Virus record (IMG/VR): IMGVR_UViG_3300035698_003365 | Coordinates: 1-26,400 of that record | From: a virus | Length of the DNA stretch: 26,400 nt | Reading direction: 5' to 3' (one strand) | Notes under the pieces: model-generated | Told to the model about the DNA's origin: nothing | Seen by the model: the letters and a program-made list of their open reading frames with translations, nothing else | The model's database searches: none | Translations under genes and position numbers: made by a program | In this document: positions 14,787 to 23,050 of the stretch, piece by piece | Layout: every line of letters starts with the position of its first letter | How positions within the stretch are numbered: the first letter of the stretch is position 1

Positions 14787-15893
14787 ATGCCTATAATTGA
14801 TTTTGAGGATACTTTTGGAAATGATCCTTGTATTGATATTGACATTAGTAATAAGAGGGATGCTCTTTCTTATTATAATGATGGAACAAATCTCTTCCGT
14901 CTCACTAAAGATGGTTATCTCTTTAGTTCTGGTGGATGGGAGAAGAGGCAGGTTCAAGTTAATATAGGAGATGTAGCAGCTGATTCTGATGATTTTACTA
15001 TTCCTCTATTATCTACTAATGTTCCAATTACAATTGAGAATGTTGAGATAGCTACGGATACTACTGTTGCAGCAAGTGCTACTCTCTACCAAACTATTAA
15101 TCTTTATAATTCAGGTTCTACAACTGCAATTAGTACAGCATTGACTACAGCTACTACTGGATTCACTCTTCATGTTCCGAGAGCTTTTGCAAGTATTTCT
15201 TCTACTCTTGGAAAAATTGCTGCTGGAAAATCTCTTTATATGACTATCACAAAAGCTTCAACAGGAACGGCTCTTTCGGGGGTAACTGTTGCTATTACTT
15301 ATACAGTAGATATTCCTGAAGCTGAGAGTGGGACTTCTACTGATAATATTATAAGAGTTATCAATGGTGAAGCTGGAGCAAATGGAATGGTTGAATCTGA
15401 TCATCTTCAGAGAGATCATCTTAGGTTACGGAGAAATGGAGTAGATGTTTTCAGGATTGATGTAGCTGGTATTATGAAACCGGGTTGTGATTATACTCCT
15501 CCTGATATGTATTATATGCAATGTGCTAATGTTGGGACTATTGTTTCCGCTGATAGTGCAGCTAAAAAATCAGCTTTATTCTCACCCAATGGGACAGCTA
15601 CGATTAAGAAAGTTTATATGGCTGTTGATGCTGCTCATGCTACTGATTCTGATACTAATTATATGCAGATATTGGTAAAGGATAATTCAGGGAATGTTCT
15701 TGTTGATGCTTATATTGATGGTCCTCAAACTGAATCAGCTATGGTAGCTGGAATATTTCAGGATATGGGAACTATCAATGATGCCTATTCTGTTATTACA
15801 AGTTCAGAATCTCTTCAGGTAGAATATCTGGAAACAGGAACAGCTACTGATATTGCAAGATTGACTTTTTGTGTTCTCTATACCTATGAATGA
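14787..15893 (+). CDS. beta-rich virion protein with two tandem modules
   Basis: The 368-aa protein consists of two related halves. Half one has the lead DALSYYNDGTNLFRLTKDGY and a sandwich opening VQVNIGDVAADSDD and closing VTVAITYTVD. Half two has the lead DHLRLRRNGVDVFRIDVAGI and a sandwich opening CANVGTIVSADS and closing LTFCVLYTYE. The same plan occurs once in the preceding gene, which implies duplication. GGGAGGTGG (14772-14780) precedes the ATG. The stop overlaps the frame of the next gene. A fibre-like or neck decoration role is inferred from fold pattern and position. Confidence 0.55.
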   Translation: MPIIDFEDTFGNDPCIDIDISNKRDALSYYNDGTNLFRLTKDGYLFSSGGWEKRQVQVNIGDVAADSDDFTIPLLSTNVPITIENVEIATDTTVAASATLYQTINLYNSGSTTAISTALTTATTGFTLHVPRAFASISSTLGKIAAGKSLYMTITKASTGTALSGVTVAITYTVDIPEAESGTSTDNIIRVINGEAGANGMVESDHLQRDHLRLRRNGVDVFRIDVAGIMKPGCDYTPPDMYYMQCANVGTIVSADSAAKKSALFSPNGTATIKKVYMAVDAAHATDSDTNYMQILVKDNSGNVLVDAYIDGPQTESAMVAGIFQDMGTINDAYSVITSSESLQVEYLETGTATDIARLTFCVLYTYE

Positions 15894-15901
15894 GGAAGAA
15901 T

Positions 15902-16327
15902 ATGTCCGGAGCTGATACATTAGTTGATGCTGAAGGAGCAGTAAGGGATTATCTGGCTTCTGAAGAAGTGAATCTTAGACTGACTAATTCAGGAGATTCT
16001 ATTAAAGTCTATGAGCATGAATTTAATTCAGATGCTCCTGATACTTGTATTAAGGTTGTGGCTTCTGGAGGATCAGGTGATAAGTATCTGGTTCTTGATT
16101 ATCCTTTAGTAAGGGTCTGGGCTCGTTCTAATAAGGTTCCAACAGCTAAAACTCTCATAGCAAGGGTAGATGATGAACTACATAGATTTGGTCCAGCAGA
16201 ACTCAACTCTGAGGTTTTCTGTAATGCGATGTTAAGGAATACAGGAAAAGAAAGATTGGATGATCCTGATAATGATCTCTGTCAGTATTTTATTCTTTAT
16301 AATATGATTTGCCGGAGGATTAATTAA
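15902..16327 (+). CDS. putative tail terminator / tail completion protein
   Basis: This small alpha/beta protein (141 aa from ATG 15902) has an N-terminal helix (TLVDAEGAVRDYLASEEVN), a central strand set (YLVLDYPLVRVWARS), a helix (TAKTLIARVDDELHRFGP) and a final strand (YFILYNMICR). That plan fits tail terminator proteins, which cap the tube before it joins the head, and it lies just before the gp10-like gene and the tube gene. The ATG at 15890 overlaps the previous stop (ATGA) but lacks a Shine-Dalgarno site; 15902 follows GAGGAAG. Confidence 0.55.
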   Translation: MSGADTLVDAEGAVRDYLASEEVNLRLTNSGDSIKVYEHEFNSDAPDTCIKVVASGGSGDKYLVLDYPLVRVWARSNKVPTAKTLIARVDDELHRFGPAELNSEVFCNAMLRNTGKERLDDPDNDLCQYFILYNMICRRIN

Positions 16328-16767
16328 TGCCTTCACAAAAACCAGTATTTGAATTACAGGTAATGGGGATTCCTGAATTGATTAAAACCTTTTCAAATTA
16401 TTTCTTTGATGTTGGGTCTTCCCCATTTTTAATTGATGCTCTGGCAAAATCTGGTAAGGAGGTAGAAGCAAAAGCAAAAGATCTTCTTCAGGAGAAAATT
16501 TATAATACTCCGCAAAGAGGGGATTATGTAAGAACAGGATTGTTGAGAGCAAGGACTATTTCTGATTCTCCCAAGATTGTTTCTGAAGGAATGACAGTCA
16601 GTATAAAATCAAAACAGTTTTATGCTGTCTATATTGAATTGGGAACAAGTAAAATGGAACCAAGAGCTTTTCTACTTCCAGCAGTTCAATCTAAATCTGA
16701 TGATATTTTGAAAAATATAAATAAGGGATTGACTAATTTTCTAAAAGCAAAAGTTGTTAAATCATAA
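16327..16767 (+). CDS. HK97 gp10-like neck/tail protein
   Basis: The family signature is clear: a helix with AKSGKEVEAKAKDLL (about residues 39-53), then a loop TGLLRARTIS (about 70-79), strand SIKSKQFYAVYIELGTSKM, and PRAFLLPAVQS near the end. Proteins of this family assist head-tail joining. Length 146 aa is typical. The ATG (16327) shares its A with the preceding stop. Its neighbours, a tail-completion candidate and the tube gene, agree with the call. Confidence 0.8.
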   Translation: MPSQKPVFELQVMGIPELIKTFSNYFFDVGSSPFLIDALAKSGKEVEAKAKDLLQEKIYNTPQRGDYVRTGLLRARTISDSPKIVSEGMTVSIKSKQFYAVYIELGTSKMEPRAFLLPAVQSKSDDILKNINKGLTNFLKAKVVKS

Positions 16768-16782
16768 ATAAGGGGAAATAAC

Positions 16783-17331
16783 ATGACTGATATGACCATC
16801 ACTCCTACTGCTATTGAATTGGGAGCTTGCCAGATTTCTTTTGGTGGAACTGATTTGGGGGCTTCTTCCGGAGGGGTTACTTTTACTTATACTCCGGGAT
16901 TTGTAGATTTTGTTCCTGATCAGCTCACTATGAAGGTCAAGAAATTCTTGACTTCAGAAACAGCTGAGGTAGTTGTTCCTCTTGCCGAATATACTGTGAA
17001 TAATCTTGAAATAGCTATTCCGGCAGGAACTAAAGTAACTGATGGAACAAATGCTACAAAACAAAAGCTTGATTTCGGTGGAGGCTGTATAGCTACGGCT
17101 GATTATGAAGAGCTTATTTTAACTCCGGTTTCTTGTGGTTCAGGGACTCTTGATACCGATGCAAATCTCAAGGTGACTCTTTATAAGGCAGTAGCTACTT
17201 CAGCTGTTCCTATCGGGTTTAATAAGGATGGAGTTAGAGTTATTGAGGTAACCTTTGATGTTATTCAAGATTCTACGAAAGATGCTGGAAAGCAGCTTGG
17301 TGTTCTTGGTGATGCTACTGCTACTGCATAA
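16783..17331 (+). CDS. major tail (tube) protein
   Basis: The 182-aa, beta-rich protein lies directly between the gp10-like gene and the assembly chaperone genes, the conserved position of the tail tube gene. It contains GACQISFGGTDLGASSGGVT near the start, a strand EVVVPLAEYTVNNLEIAIPA in the middle, and a KDGVRVIEVTFDVIQD strand at the end, a usual pattern for siphovirus tube subunits. AGGGGA (16771-16776) precedes the ATG. No sheath gene lies before it, in agreement with a non-contractile tail. Confidence 0.75.
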   Translation: MTDMTITPTAIELGACQISFGGTDLGASSGGVTFTYTPGFVDFVPDQLTMKVKKFLTSETAEVVVPLAEYTVNNLEIAIPAGTKVTDGTNATKQKLDFGGGCIATADYEELILTPVSCGSGTLDTDANLKVTLYKAVATSAVPIGFNKDGVRVIEVTFDVIQDSTKDAGKQLGVLGDATATA

Positions 17332-17365
17332 TTGATTTAAATTTTGAGAAAGGGGAGAAAGGAAA

Positions 17366-17848
17366 ATGGTTACTAAAAAGAAAGAAGTTCAAAAAGTTCC
17401 GGAGGTTGTTGAAGAAGAAGAACAAAATATTGAGGAAATGGAAATAACTCAGCCGGAAGATTGGAAAAAGAAACATCTGAATCTTAGGAAAATTAAACTT
17501 CCAAGCGGGGAGGTTTTCCAAGTGAAGGATGTTTCTCTTCCATCTATGGCTACAATGGGGTTTATTCCTCTTCCTCTTTTATCAAGAGTTGTTGAGGTTA
17601 GTCAGGTTTTAGCTAAAAGTGGAAAATCTAAAGACAAACAAGTAGAGAATCTTAAAGAAGATGATATGCATGGATTGGATACTATAGTTAGAAAGGTAGC
17701 TGTTCAAGCTGTGGTGAATCCAAAACTTTCAGAGGATAAAGATGAAGTAGGGACCATTCCTGTAAATGATATCGATTTCTATGATCTACTTTTTGTTTTC
17801 CAAAGTTGTGTAAGAGGAGGAGCGGAGAAATTCTCCAAGTTTTTTTGA
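17366..17848 (+). CDS. tail assembly chaperone, upstream frame (gpG-like)
   Basis: The 160-aa product has an acidic low-complexity N-terminus (about 1-35), a small beta unit (LRKIKLPSGEVFQVKDVSLP) and helical segments (LDTIVRKVAVQAVVNPKLSE, DIDFYDLLFVFQSCVRGG). Such chaperones coat the tape measure before the tube polymerises. It ends in SKFF at AAG TTT TTT TGA (17837-17848), a run of seven T before the stop, the probable site of recoding into the next frame. AAAGGGGAGAAAGG (17351-17364) precedes the ATG. Confidence 0.7.
   Translation: MVTKKKEVQKVPEVVEEEEQNIEEMEITQPEDWKKKHLNLRKIKLPSGEVFQVKDVSLPSMATMGFIPLPLLSRVVEVSQVLAKSGKSKDKQVENLKEDDMHGLDTIVRKVAVQAVVNPKLSEDKDEVGTIPVNDIDFYDLLFVFQSCVRGGAEKFSKFF
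17824..17836 (+). other. hairpin next to the frameshift site
   Basis: GGAGA (17824-17828) pairs with TCTCC (17832-17836) around a 3-nt loop, three bases upstream of the T run. It could influence ribosome slippage. With the following T stretch it also resembles a short terminator, but it lies inside the coding frame. Confidence 0.35.
17840..17846 (+). promoter_or_regulatory. programmed ribosomal frameshift site (+1 or -2)
   Basis: The upstream frame reads TTT TTT TGA. Skipping one T, with the P-site phenylalanine tRNA re-pairing on the next TTT while TGA waits in the A site, gives GAT AAG AAC and continues without interruption into the downstream frame. The arrangement parallels the CTT TGA site of bacterial release factor 2. 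The -1 frame stops at TAA 17863, so -1 slippage is excluded. The downstream frame is open from 17814, so the shift must occur between there and 17846. Confidence 0.65.
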
Positions 17849-18107
17849 TAAGAACTTTCAAGTAATAATGTTGGATAGGCTTTGTGAAAAATATGGGCAG
17901 AGACCTTCTGATGTTTTAGGGATTGAAAATCCAAAAGATAAACTTGATTTTGATATGGCTTTAGTTTTCCAAGCTGGTTATTTGAAAAAGCAGGAAGAGG
18001 ATAAGATTAAGGGAAAAGGAGAAACCCTTCCTAATGAGACAGATTCACAAAGAGTTCAGAGAATAAGAAATCAATTTGCGGTGGTTCAAGGAGTCAAGAA
18101 GGTTTAG
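17847..18107 (+). CDS. tail assembly chaperone, downstream frame (gpT-like)
   Basis: If translated by frameshift, the extension continues DKNFQVIMLDRLCEKYGQRP then SDVLGIENPKDKLDFDMALV, a pattern typical of the second part of tail chaperones (D-x-x-C-x-x-Y-G-x-x-P-S and an L-D-x-A helix). An ATG exists at 17868 but has no Shine-Dalgarno site, which supports expression only as a fusion. The extended form is expected to contact the tape measure protein and tube subunits. It directly precedes the tape measure gene. Confidence 0.65.
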   Translation, partial: DKNFQVIMLDRLCEKYGQRPSDVLGIENPKDKLDFDMALVFQAGYLKKQEEDKIKGKGETLPNETDSQRVQRIRNQFAVVQGVKKV

Positions 18108-18121
18108 GGAGGTGAGTATTA

Positions 18122-21085
18122 GTGGCTGATAATATTAATGCTGGAAATTTAGTGGTTAGCATTTTAACTCAACTAACTGATTTCAAAAAAGGAATTGATA
18201 CAGTTGGGAAGAAGCTTGAAACAACCTCTAAAAAAATAATAAAGAATAAGGATGCCATTAGAAAAGCTGGGATCGCTGTAGGGGCTGTTGGGGCTGCTAT
18301 CACTGCTGTAATGGCCTTAGCTGTAAGAGATGCCGCTCGCCTTGGGGATCAATATCAGAAGATGTCCCTGAGAACTGGAGAGGCTGCTGATACTTTATCT
18401 TCTCTTGCTTTCGTAGCTGAACGATCAGGATCAAGTATTCAAGTTATTGAGAAGGCTATTAAAAGAGCTGCTGTAAATATGAATGATGCCTCCAGAGGGA
18501 TAGGGGAGGCTAAGGATGCTTTTGAAGAACTTGGAATTACTGTTACTGAAGCTGATGGTTCTTTAAAAACTGGTTCTCAGATCCTTCTGGATTTTGCTGA
18601 TGCTACAAAAGATATGACAGATAATACTCTAAAGGCAGCTTTAGCTCAGGATATCTTTGGAAGAGCTGGAACTGAACTTCTTCCTTTCTTTGCTGAAGGT
18701 TCTGCTGGGATAAAAGAACTTCAGGAAGAGGCTGCAAGATATGGAGTAGTAATAGGAGATATTGCTGCTGGTGAAGCTGCTGAGTTTACTGATGCAATGT
18801 CAAATTTAAAAGCTTCTCTTAGAGGAATTTTTCTTACTCTTGGACAAGACCTTATTCCGAAATTAACTCCCTTGATAAATGGAATGGCCGATGTTACTTC
18901 TAATATAACAGAATTTTTACGAGAACATCCAAATATGACTTCTTTTTTAGTAGCTTTTACAACGGCTCTTGGAGCTGTAGCTACTGCTATTGGAGCAATA
19001 ATGGTAATAGGAGTTGGACTCCCAGCTTTCATTGCCGGTATTGCTGGTCTTGGAATATCTTTAGGAACTGCTGGAATAATTCTTGGAGGTTTGGCTGCTT
19101 TTGCTGCAGCTATTGCTTTATTAGGTACTAATTGGAATAACATAAAAGCTATATTTGAAACCGCTTGGGATGAGGGAATTAAACCAATAATAACAGGTTT
19201 GGGTGATGCTTTTGAAACAGCTTGGGGGATTATTGAGCCTCTTATAGAAGATTTAACCGATCCTCTTATCTCTGATTTAAAATCAGGAGTAGATGATTTA
19301 AAGGATGCTTTTGGTTTTGTATGGGATAAAGTTAAAGAAGTATTTGAATTAATAGTTCCTATAATTACAGATTTTACTGTAGTAACTTTTGGGGCTTTAT
19401 TATTAGTTCTTGAAGAGGCGATAGATGGTTGGATACTTATCTGGGATGCTGTTAAAGCTGCTTTTGATTTAATAAGACCTGTTTTAGAAAAAATAGTAGA
19501 TGTTACTTTAGCTGCTTTAATAGTAACAATGGATACAATAAAAGGTGGATGGGATTTAATTTGGAAAGAGGTTAAGTCTGCTTTCGATTCAATTGAAACT
19601 AAAGTAGTTGATGTATCCTCAGCTATTTGGACTGCTCTTGACCCTGTCATAACTGGAGCAATAGAGGGATTTGGTTTTGTTTGGGATGCTGTTAGAAATG
19701 CTTTTAATTCTATAAAAAATAAAGTTTATGGACAAGATGGTGTTATAACAAGAATGCTTGGTGCATTTAATAATTTATTTCATGGTCTTGGGATTGAGAT
19801 TCCTGCTCTTTCTACTTTATGGGAAGCAGTAGGAACTGAAGTTAAAGATACAGTAGGGGATGAAACTTCTGGGATTATTGGAAAATGGAATGCTGTAAAA
19901 GATAAATTTGCTGAAAATATGGATGATATTGTAGAAGATAGTGGAGATGCGATGGATGATGTTGTTACCGCTAATGAGGATGCTGAGTCAAGTCTTGATG
20001 GAATAAGAGAGACTTGGTTTTTTGAAGAGGAAGAAAAAAATCGTAAATTTCGTGAAGCTGAGGATATAAGAATAGCTGAATCTCTTGCAGCTTATATAAA
20101 ATTAAAAGAGGATGAGTTAAGAGAAGAGGAAAATTTTTTAGCTAATTTAATAACTAAATATGGTCCTAATTTAACAGAACAAGAAAGACTTCATGCTTTA
20201 TCCTTAAAGCAAAGAGGGGAAGATTATCAAGCTTATATTGATAATCTCCTTGAACTTTCTAAATGGGAACAATTCTGGAAAGATATAACAGATGGATTTG
20301 CTGGAGCTTTTGAAGATGCTCTTGGAGAGTTTTATGAAACTCTTTTAGAGGGTGGTGGCTGGAGTAATGCTTTTAAAGAAGCTGGGGAAGTTTTTAAAAG
20401 AGCTATGATTCAAGCTACTTCTGATTTACTTGCTGAATGGACTATAGGATTCTTTGCTGATGTAATAGGTGAAATCACAGGATGGTTTTCTCTTCTCAAT
20501 CAAATTCCTTCTGCTGGTAAAATATCTATTGGCAATAAACTATCTACAGCAAGAGGAGCTGCAGAAAATTTAACTGGGGAATTAAATCCTCTCGGTCAAC
20601 AGCAAGTTGGCCCTGAAGTTATTCCAACGTATACTTTAGATGGTCCAGCAGCTATTGCTTTAGCTATAGCTAATCTTGGAATTGATATAGTTAAAACATT
20701 AGGAACTGGAGTAATTGATATTCTTGATTCTTTATTTGGTAAAGATATAAAACATCAATTTACTCAAGTTGAACTTGATCATTTTCTTGGTGGTCCGCAA
20801 GCTTTTGATATTACAAGTGGGGGTCTCTCAAAGATTGCTGGTAGTTTTGCGATGGGAGGAATTATCCCCGGAGCAGAGGGACAATCTCAATTAGTTGTTG
20901 GTCATGGTGGAGAAGAAGTTTTAACGAGAGATGATTCAAGACATTCTATGAATAGAGGTGGAGGAATCTCAGTTACAATCACTGGGAATAATATTAATAG
21001 TGAATTGGATATAAGAAGATTAGGGGAAGCTGCAGGTGAAGCTATATTGAATCAATTAAAACTCCAAACTAAGTTTGTGAGATAA
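18122..21085 (+). CDS. tape measure protein
   Basis: The longest gene here (987 aa), starting at GTG after GGGAGGTGAG (18107-18116). Tape measure proteins set tail length; at about 0.15 nm per residue a tail near 150 nm is suggested. A membrane-like segment (about 50-68) and a long one (about 272-338) may form the ejection channel. Residues 70-190 (DAARLGDQYQKMSLRTGEAA through LPFFAEG) match the phage minor tail/TP901-type core. Residues 399-558 hold four units of exactly 40 residues with W-D-x-V-K/R. A charged coiled coil (about 630-715) and a C-terminal GGIIPGAEG ... GGEEVLTRDD follow. Confidence 0.9.
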   Translation: MADNINAGNLVVSILTQLTDFKKGIDTVGKKLETTSKKIIKNKDAIRKAGIAVGAVGAAITAVMALAVRDAARLGDQYQKMSLRTGEAADTLSSLAFVAERSGSSIQVIEKAIKRAAVNMNDASRGIGEAKDAFEELGITVTEADGSLKTGSQILLDFADATKDMTDNTLKAALAQDIFGRAGTELLPFFAEGSAGIKELQEEAARYGVVIGDIAAGEAAEFTDAMSNLKASLRGIFLTLGQDLIPKLTPLINGMADVTSNITEFLREHPNMTSFLVAFTTALGAVATAIGAIMVIGVGLPAFIAGIAGLGISLGTAGIILGGLAAFAAAIALLGTNWNNIKAIFETAWDEGIKPIITGLGDAFETAWGIIEPLIEDLTDPLISDLKSGVDDLKDAFGFVWDKVKEVFELIVPIITDFTVVTFGALLLVLEEAIDGWILIWDAVKAAFDLIRPVLEKIVDVTLAALIVTMDTIKGGWDLIWKEVKSAFDSIETKVVDVSSAIWTALDPVITGAIEGFGFVWDAVRNAFNSIKNKVYGQDGVITRMLGAFNNLFHGLGIEIPALSTLWEAVGTEVKDTVGDETSGIIGKWNAVKDKFAENMDDIVEDSGDAMDDVVTANEDAESSLDGIRETWFFEEEEKNRKFREAEDIRIAESLAAYIKLKEDELREEENFLANLITKYGPNLTEQERLHALSLKQRGEDYQAYIDNLLELSKWEQFWKDITDGFAGAFEDALGEFYETLLEGGGWSNAFKEAGEVFKRAMIQATSDLLAEWTIGFFADVIGEITGWFSLLNQIPSAGKISIGNKLSTARGAAENLTGELNPLGQQQVGPEVIPTYTLDGPAAIALAIANLGIDIVKTLGTGVIDILDSLFGKDIKHQFTQVELDHFLGGPQAFDITSGGLSKIAGSFAMGGIIPGAEGQSQLVVGHGGEEVLTRDDSRHSMNRGGGISVTITGNNINSELDIRRLGEAAGEAILNQLKLQTKFVR
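19316..19795 (+). repeat. 120-bp degenerate tandem repeat in tape measure gene
   Basis: Four units of 120 bp (19316-19435, 19436-19555, 19556-19675, 19676-19795) each start with codons for F/L-V/I-W-D/K-x-V-K/R-x-x-F-x-x-I. The register is exact to the base for all four starts. Outside the conserved start the units have diverged. A looser W-containing copy precedes them (about 19160-19250). Confidence 0.75.
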
Positions 21086-21086
21086 T

Positions 21087-22328
21087 ATGATAGTTGTTAC
21101 AATAAATTCGGTTGAGGTTTATACAAAAGAGCTTTCCATTGTTAATAGACTTACTCATGCTCCGGATGTATGTAAATTCTTTCTAATGGATCCTGATTCT
21201 ATTCCTACTGCCGGGCAGGAGGTTTTCTGTTATGTGGATTCTACTTCCGGAACTGTATTATTCGGAGGGATAGTAGTTTCAGTAACAAAGAGTAAATTAG
21301 AACCAAATCAAACTCCGGCTTTAAGAAAATATTCTTATTTTGTAGAGTGCCAAGATTTTTCAAGATTACTTAATCAAAGATTGGTTATTGAAAGCTACGC
21401 TGATAAAAACTCTCTTGAAATTATAACTGATTTTGTAGATGATTTTACAGATTCAGGATTTAGCTTTACAGTAAATAATGTAGAAACCAGTGCGGATATT
21501 TCAGCTATAGTTTTTGATTATATTCCTGTTTTTGATTCTATCTCCCAACTTGCCGATATACTGAATTGGGATTGGTATGTTGATTATGCAAAGGATATTC
21601 ATTTCTTTGAAAAAGATACTCGTCCTGCCCCTATAAAAGTGGATGATACTACGATTTCAAGTAGCATTAGAAATCTAAAAATAAAGAAGGATTATTTTCA
21701 GGTAAGAAATAGGGTATATGTAAGAGGGGCTTCACAAGAAACTGGTCCATTAAATCAAGCCATAGCAGCAGATGGAACAGCGAGAATTTGGACAGTGGCT
21801 TATGAACCTTATGATATGACCCTTACTATCGATTCAGTTCCTCAGACTATAGAAGTTGATGTTGTTAATCCTGATGATGGTACTTATGACTTTTTTTATA
21901 ATACAAAAGAAAAATATGTTAAAGCTGCAGATTTTACTCCTACTCCTACTCCAGCAGCTGGAGAGATATTAGTAGCTTCTTATATGTATTTTGTTCCATT
22001 GATTGTGAGAGTTGATGATTTGGATTCTCAAGTTGATATAGCTGCCTTAGAAGGAGGGGATGGGATTTATGAGACTATCATACGGGATGACTCTCTTACT
22101 TCCTTAGAAGCCGCGAGAGACAGAGGAACAGCTGAAATGAATCAGTTCAGTAAGGTAGGGGTAGCTGGATCCTTTGAAACTTTTGAAACTGGATTTTCAG
22201 TAGGACAAACTATAGTTGTGGATGCTACTGGATATGAAGATTATTCCGGGAGTTATCAAGTTGTGGAAGTAACAATAATTCCTAAGGGTCCAAACTTTGA
22301 AGAGTATATAATTAGATTTTCCTCATAG
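21087..22328 (+). CDS. tail hub / baseplate-like protein
   Basis: This 413-aa protein follows the tape measure gene and matches the gp27/gpD-type hub pattern: N-terminal strands (VVTINSVEVYTKELSIVNRL, GTVLFGGIVVSVTKSKL), then YFVECQDFSRLLNQRLV, the helix NSLEIITDFVDDF, VFDSISQLADILNWDWYVDY, and a C-terminal SLEAARDRGTAEMNQFSKV with VGQTIVV and YQVVEVTI. Such proteins close the tail tube and anchor fibres. No enzymatic domain is visible. The ATG lies one base after the previous stop and has no strong Shine-Dalgarno site, so coupling is likely. Confidence 0.75.
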   Translation: MIVVTINSVEVYTKELSIVNRLTHAPDVCKFFLMDPDSIPTAGQEVFCYVDSTSGTVLFGGIVVSVTKSKLEPNQTPALRKYSYFVECQDFSRLLNQRLVIESYADKNSLEIITDFVDDFTDSGFSFTVNNVETSADISAIVFDYIPVFDSISQLADILNWDWYVDYAKDIHFFEKDTRPAPIKVDDTTISSSIRNLKIKKDYFQVRNRVYVRGASQETGPLNQAIAADGTARIWTVAYEPYDMTLTIDSVPQTIEVDVVNPDDGTYDFFYNTKEKYVKAADFTPTPTPAAGEILVASYMYFVPLIVRVDDLDSQVDIAALEGGDGIYETIIRDDSLTSLEAARDRGTAEMNQFSKVGVAGSFETFETGFSVGQTIVVDATGYEDYSGSYQVVEVTIIPKGPNFEEYIIRFSS

Positions 22329-22338
22329 GAGTTTTTCA

Positions 22339-22542
22339 ATGGCTGAATATGATTTAAAAGATTTTCTTCTTTCTTTGGTTAATGATAGAGCAAGAATACT
22401 CCTTACTCCGGATGCTACTCTTGATGTGTTGAAAGTTTTGCTTGAGAATTTTACAATAACTGAAACTTCTATTTCTACTTCAAAGGGATCCCATCCTTCA
22501 AAATGGGATCAGGTTACTTGGGATTTATTTACTTGGGGATAA
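22339..22542 (+). CDS. small tail protein with W-rich C-terminus
   Basis: The 67-aa product ends KWDQVTWDLFTWG, a periodic W-D-x-x-x-W-D-x-x-x-W ending known from small phage tail-tip proteins, where the aromatic run may dock onto a partner. The first half is helical (YDLKDFLLSLVNDRARILL). It lies between the hub gene and the next tip gene with ten bases before it and four after. The precise function is unknown. Confidence 0.5.
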   Translation: MAEYDLKDFLLSLVNDRARILLTPDATLDVLKVLLENFTITETSISTSKGSHPSKWDQVTWDLFTWG

Positions 22543-22546
22543 TTGA

Positions 22547-23038
22547 ATGAGAAAACTAATAGATTTTTTTAATAGATTTTTTAAAGTTAAAGAAGGCTTC
22601 AGTCTTTCTGGAAAAGTAACTTATACTTTTGAGGATATTTATACTGGAGTAAAAAGGGTTAAAGAAAAAAATAATTTAGTAGTAACTGCTGCAAAAGAAA
22701 TGATAGCTAAGAGATTAGCTCAAGTAGGGAATGATTGTAATATAACTTATGTAGCTGTTGGAACGGATAATACAGCTCCGGCAATAACAGATACTACTCT
22801 GGGAACGGAACTTGCCCGGAATGCTTTGACTACAATTTCAAATTCTTCAGTAGTTATTAATGCAAGAGGATTCTTTGGGGCTGGAGAAGCTAATGGGAAT
22901 CTTGAAGAAATGGGATTGTTTGGGGAAGCAGCAGGAGCAGGAGCCGATACAGGAACCCTATTTAATCATGCTTTAATGAGTGAAGTTAAATCTACAGCAG
23001 AAACTCTTACAATAGATATTACTATTACAATTTCATGA
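22547..23038 (+). CDS. tail-tip structural protein (163 aa)
   Basis: The core matches a recurring phage family: NNLVVTAAKEMIAKRLAQVG, ITYVAVGTDNTAPAITDTTL, then ARGFFGAGEANGNLEEMGLF and GTLFNHALMSEVKS with a final ETLTIDITITIS strand. These proteins are beta-rich and lie in tail-tip or baseplate modules, often beside fibres. The N-terminal 30 residues (MRKLIDFFNRFFKVKEG) form a basic amphipathic lead. The ribosome-binding site is weak, which suggests coupling to the previous gene. Confidence 0.6.
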   Translation: MRKLIDFFNRFFKVKEGFSLSGKVTYTFEDIYTGVKRVKEKNNLVVTAAKEMIAKRLAQVGNDCNITYVAVGTDNTAPAITDTTLGTELARNALTTISNSSVVINARGFFGAGEANGNLEEMGLFGEAAGAGADTGTLFNHALMSEVKSTAETLTIDITITIS

Positions 23039-23050
23039 GGGGGATAGATT

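Noticed and set aside
15487-15678. 63-codon hydrophobic + strand frame inside the two-module gene
   Set aside because: It is a frame-shifted reading of the well-supported gene and has no ribosome-binding site; the Leu/Ile richness comes from the GAT/TAT codons of the true frame.
18721-19650. 309-codon open frame on the minus strand inside the tape measure gene
   Set aside because: It is an antisense shadow of a strongly supported gene; its composition (Ser, Ala, Lys, Ile rich without domains) follows from codon bias of the sense strand.
19316-19795. Regular spacing considered as a CRISPR-like array
   Set aside because: The units are diverged coding repeats without identical short repeats or unique spacers; they are in frame with the tape measure protein.
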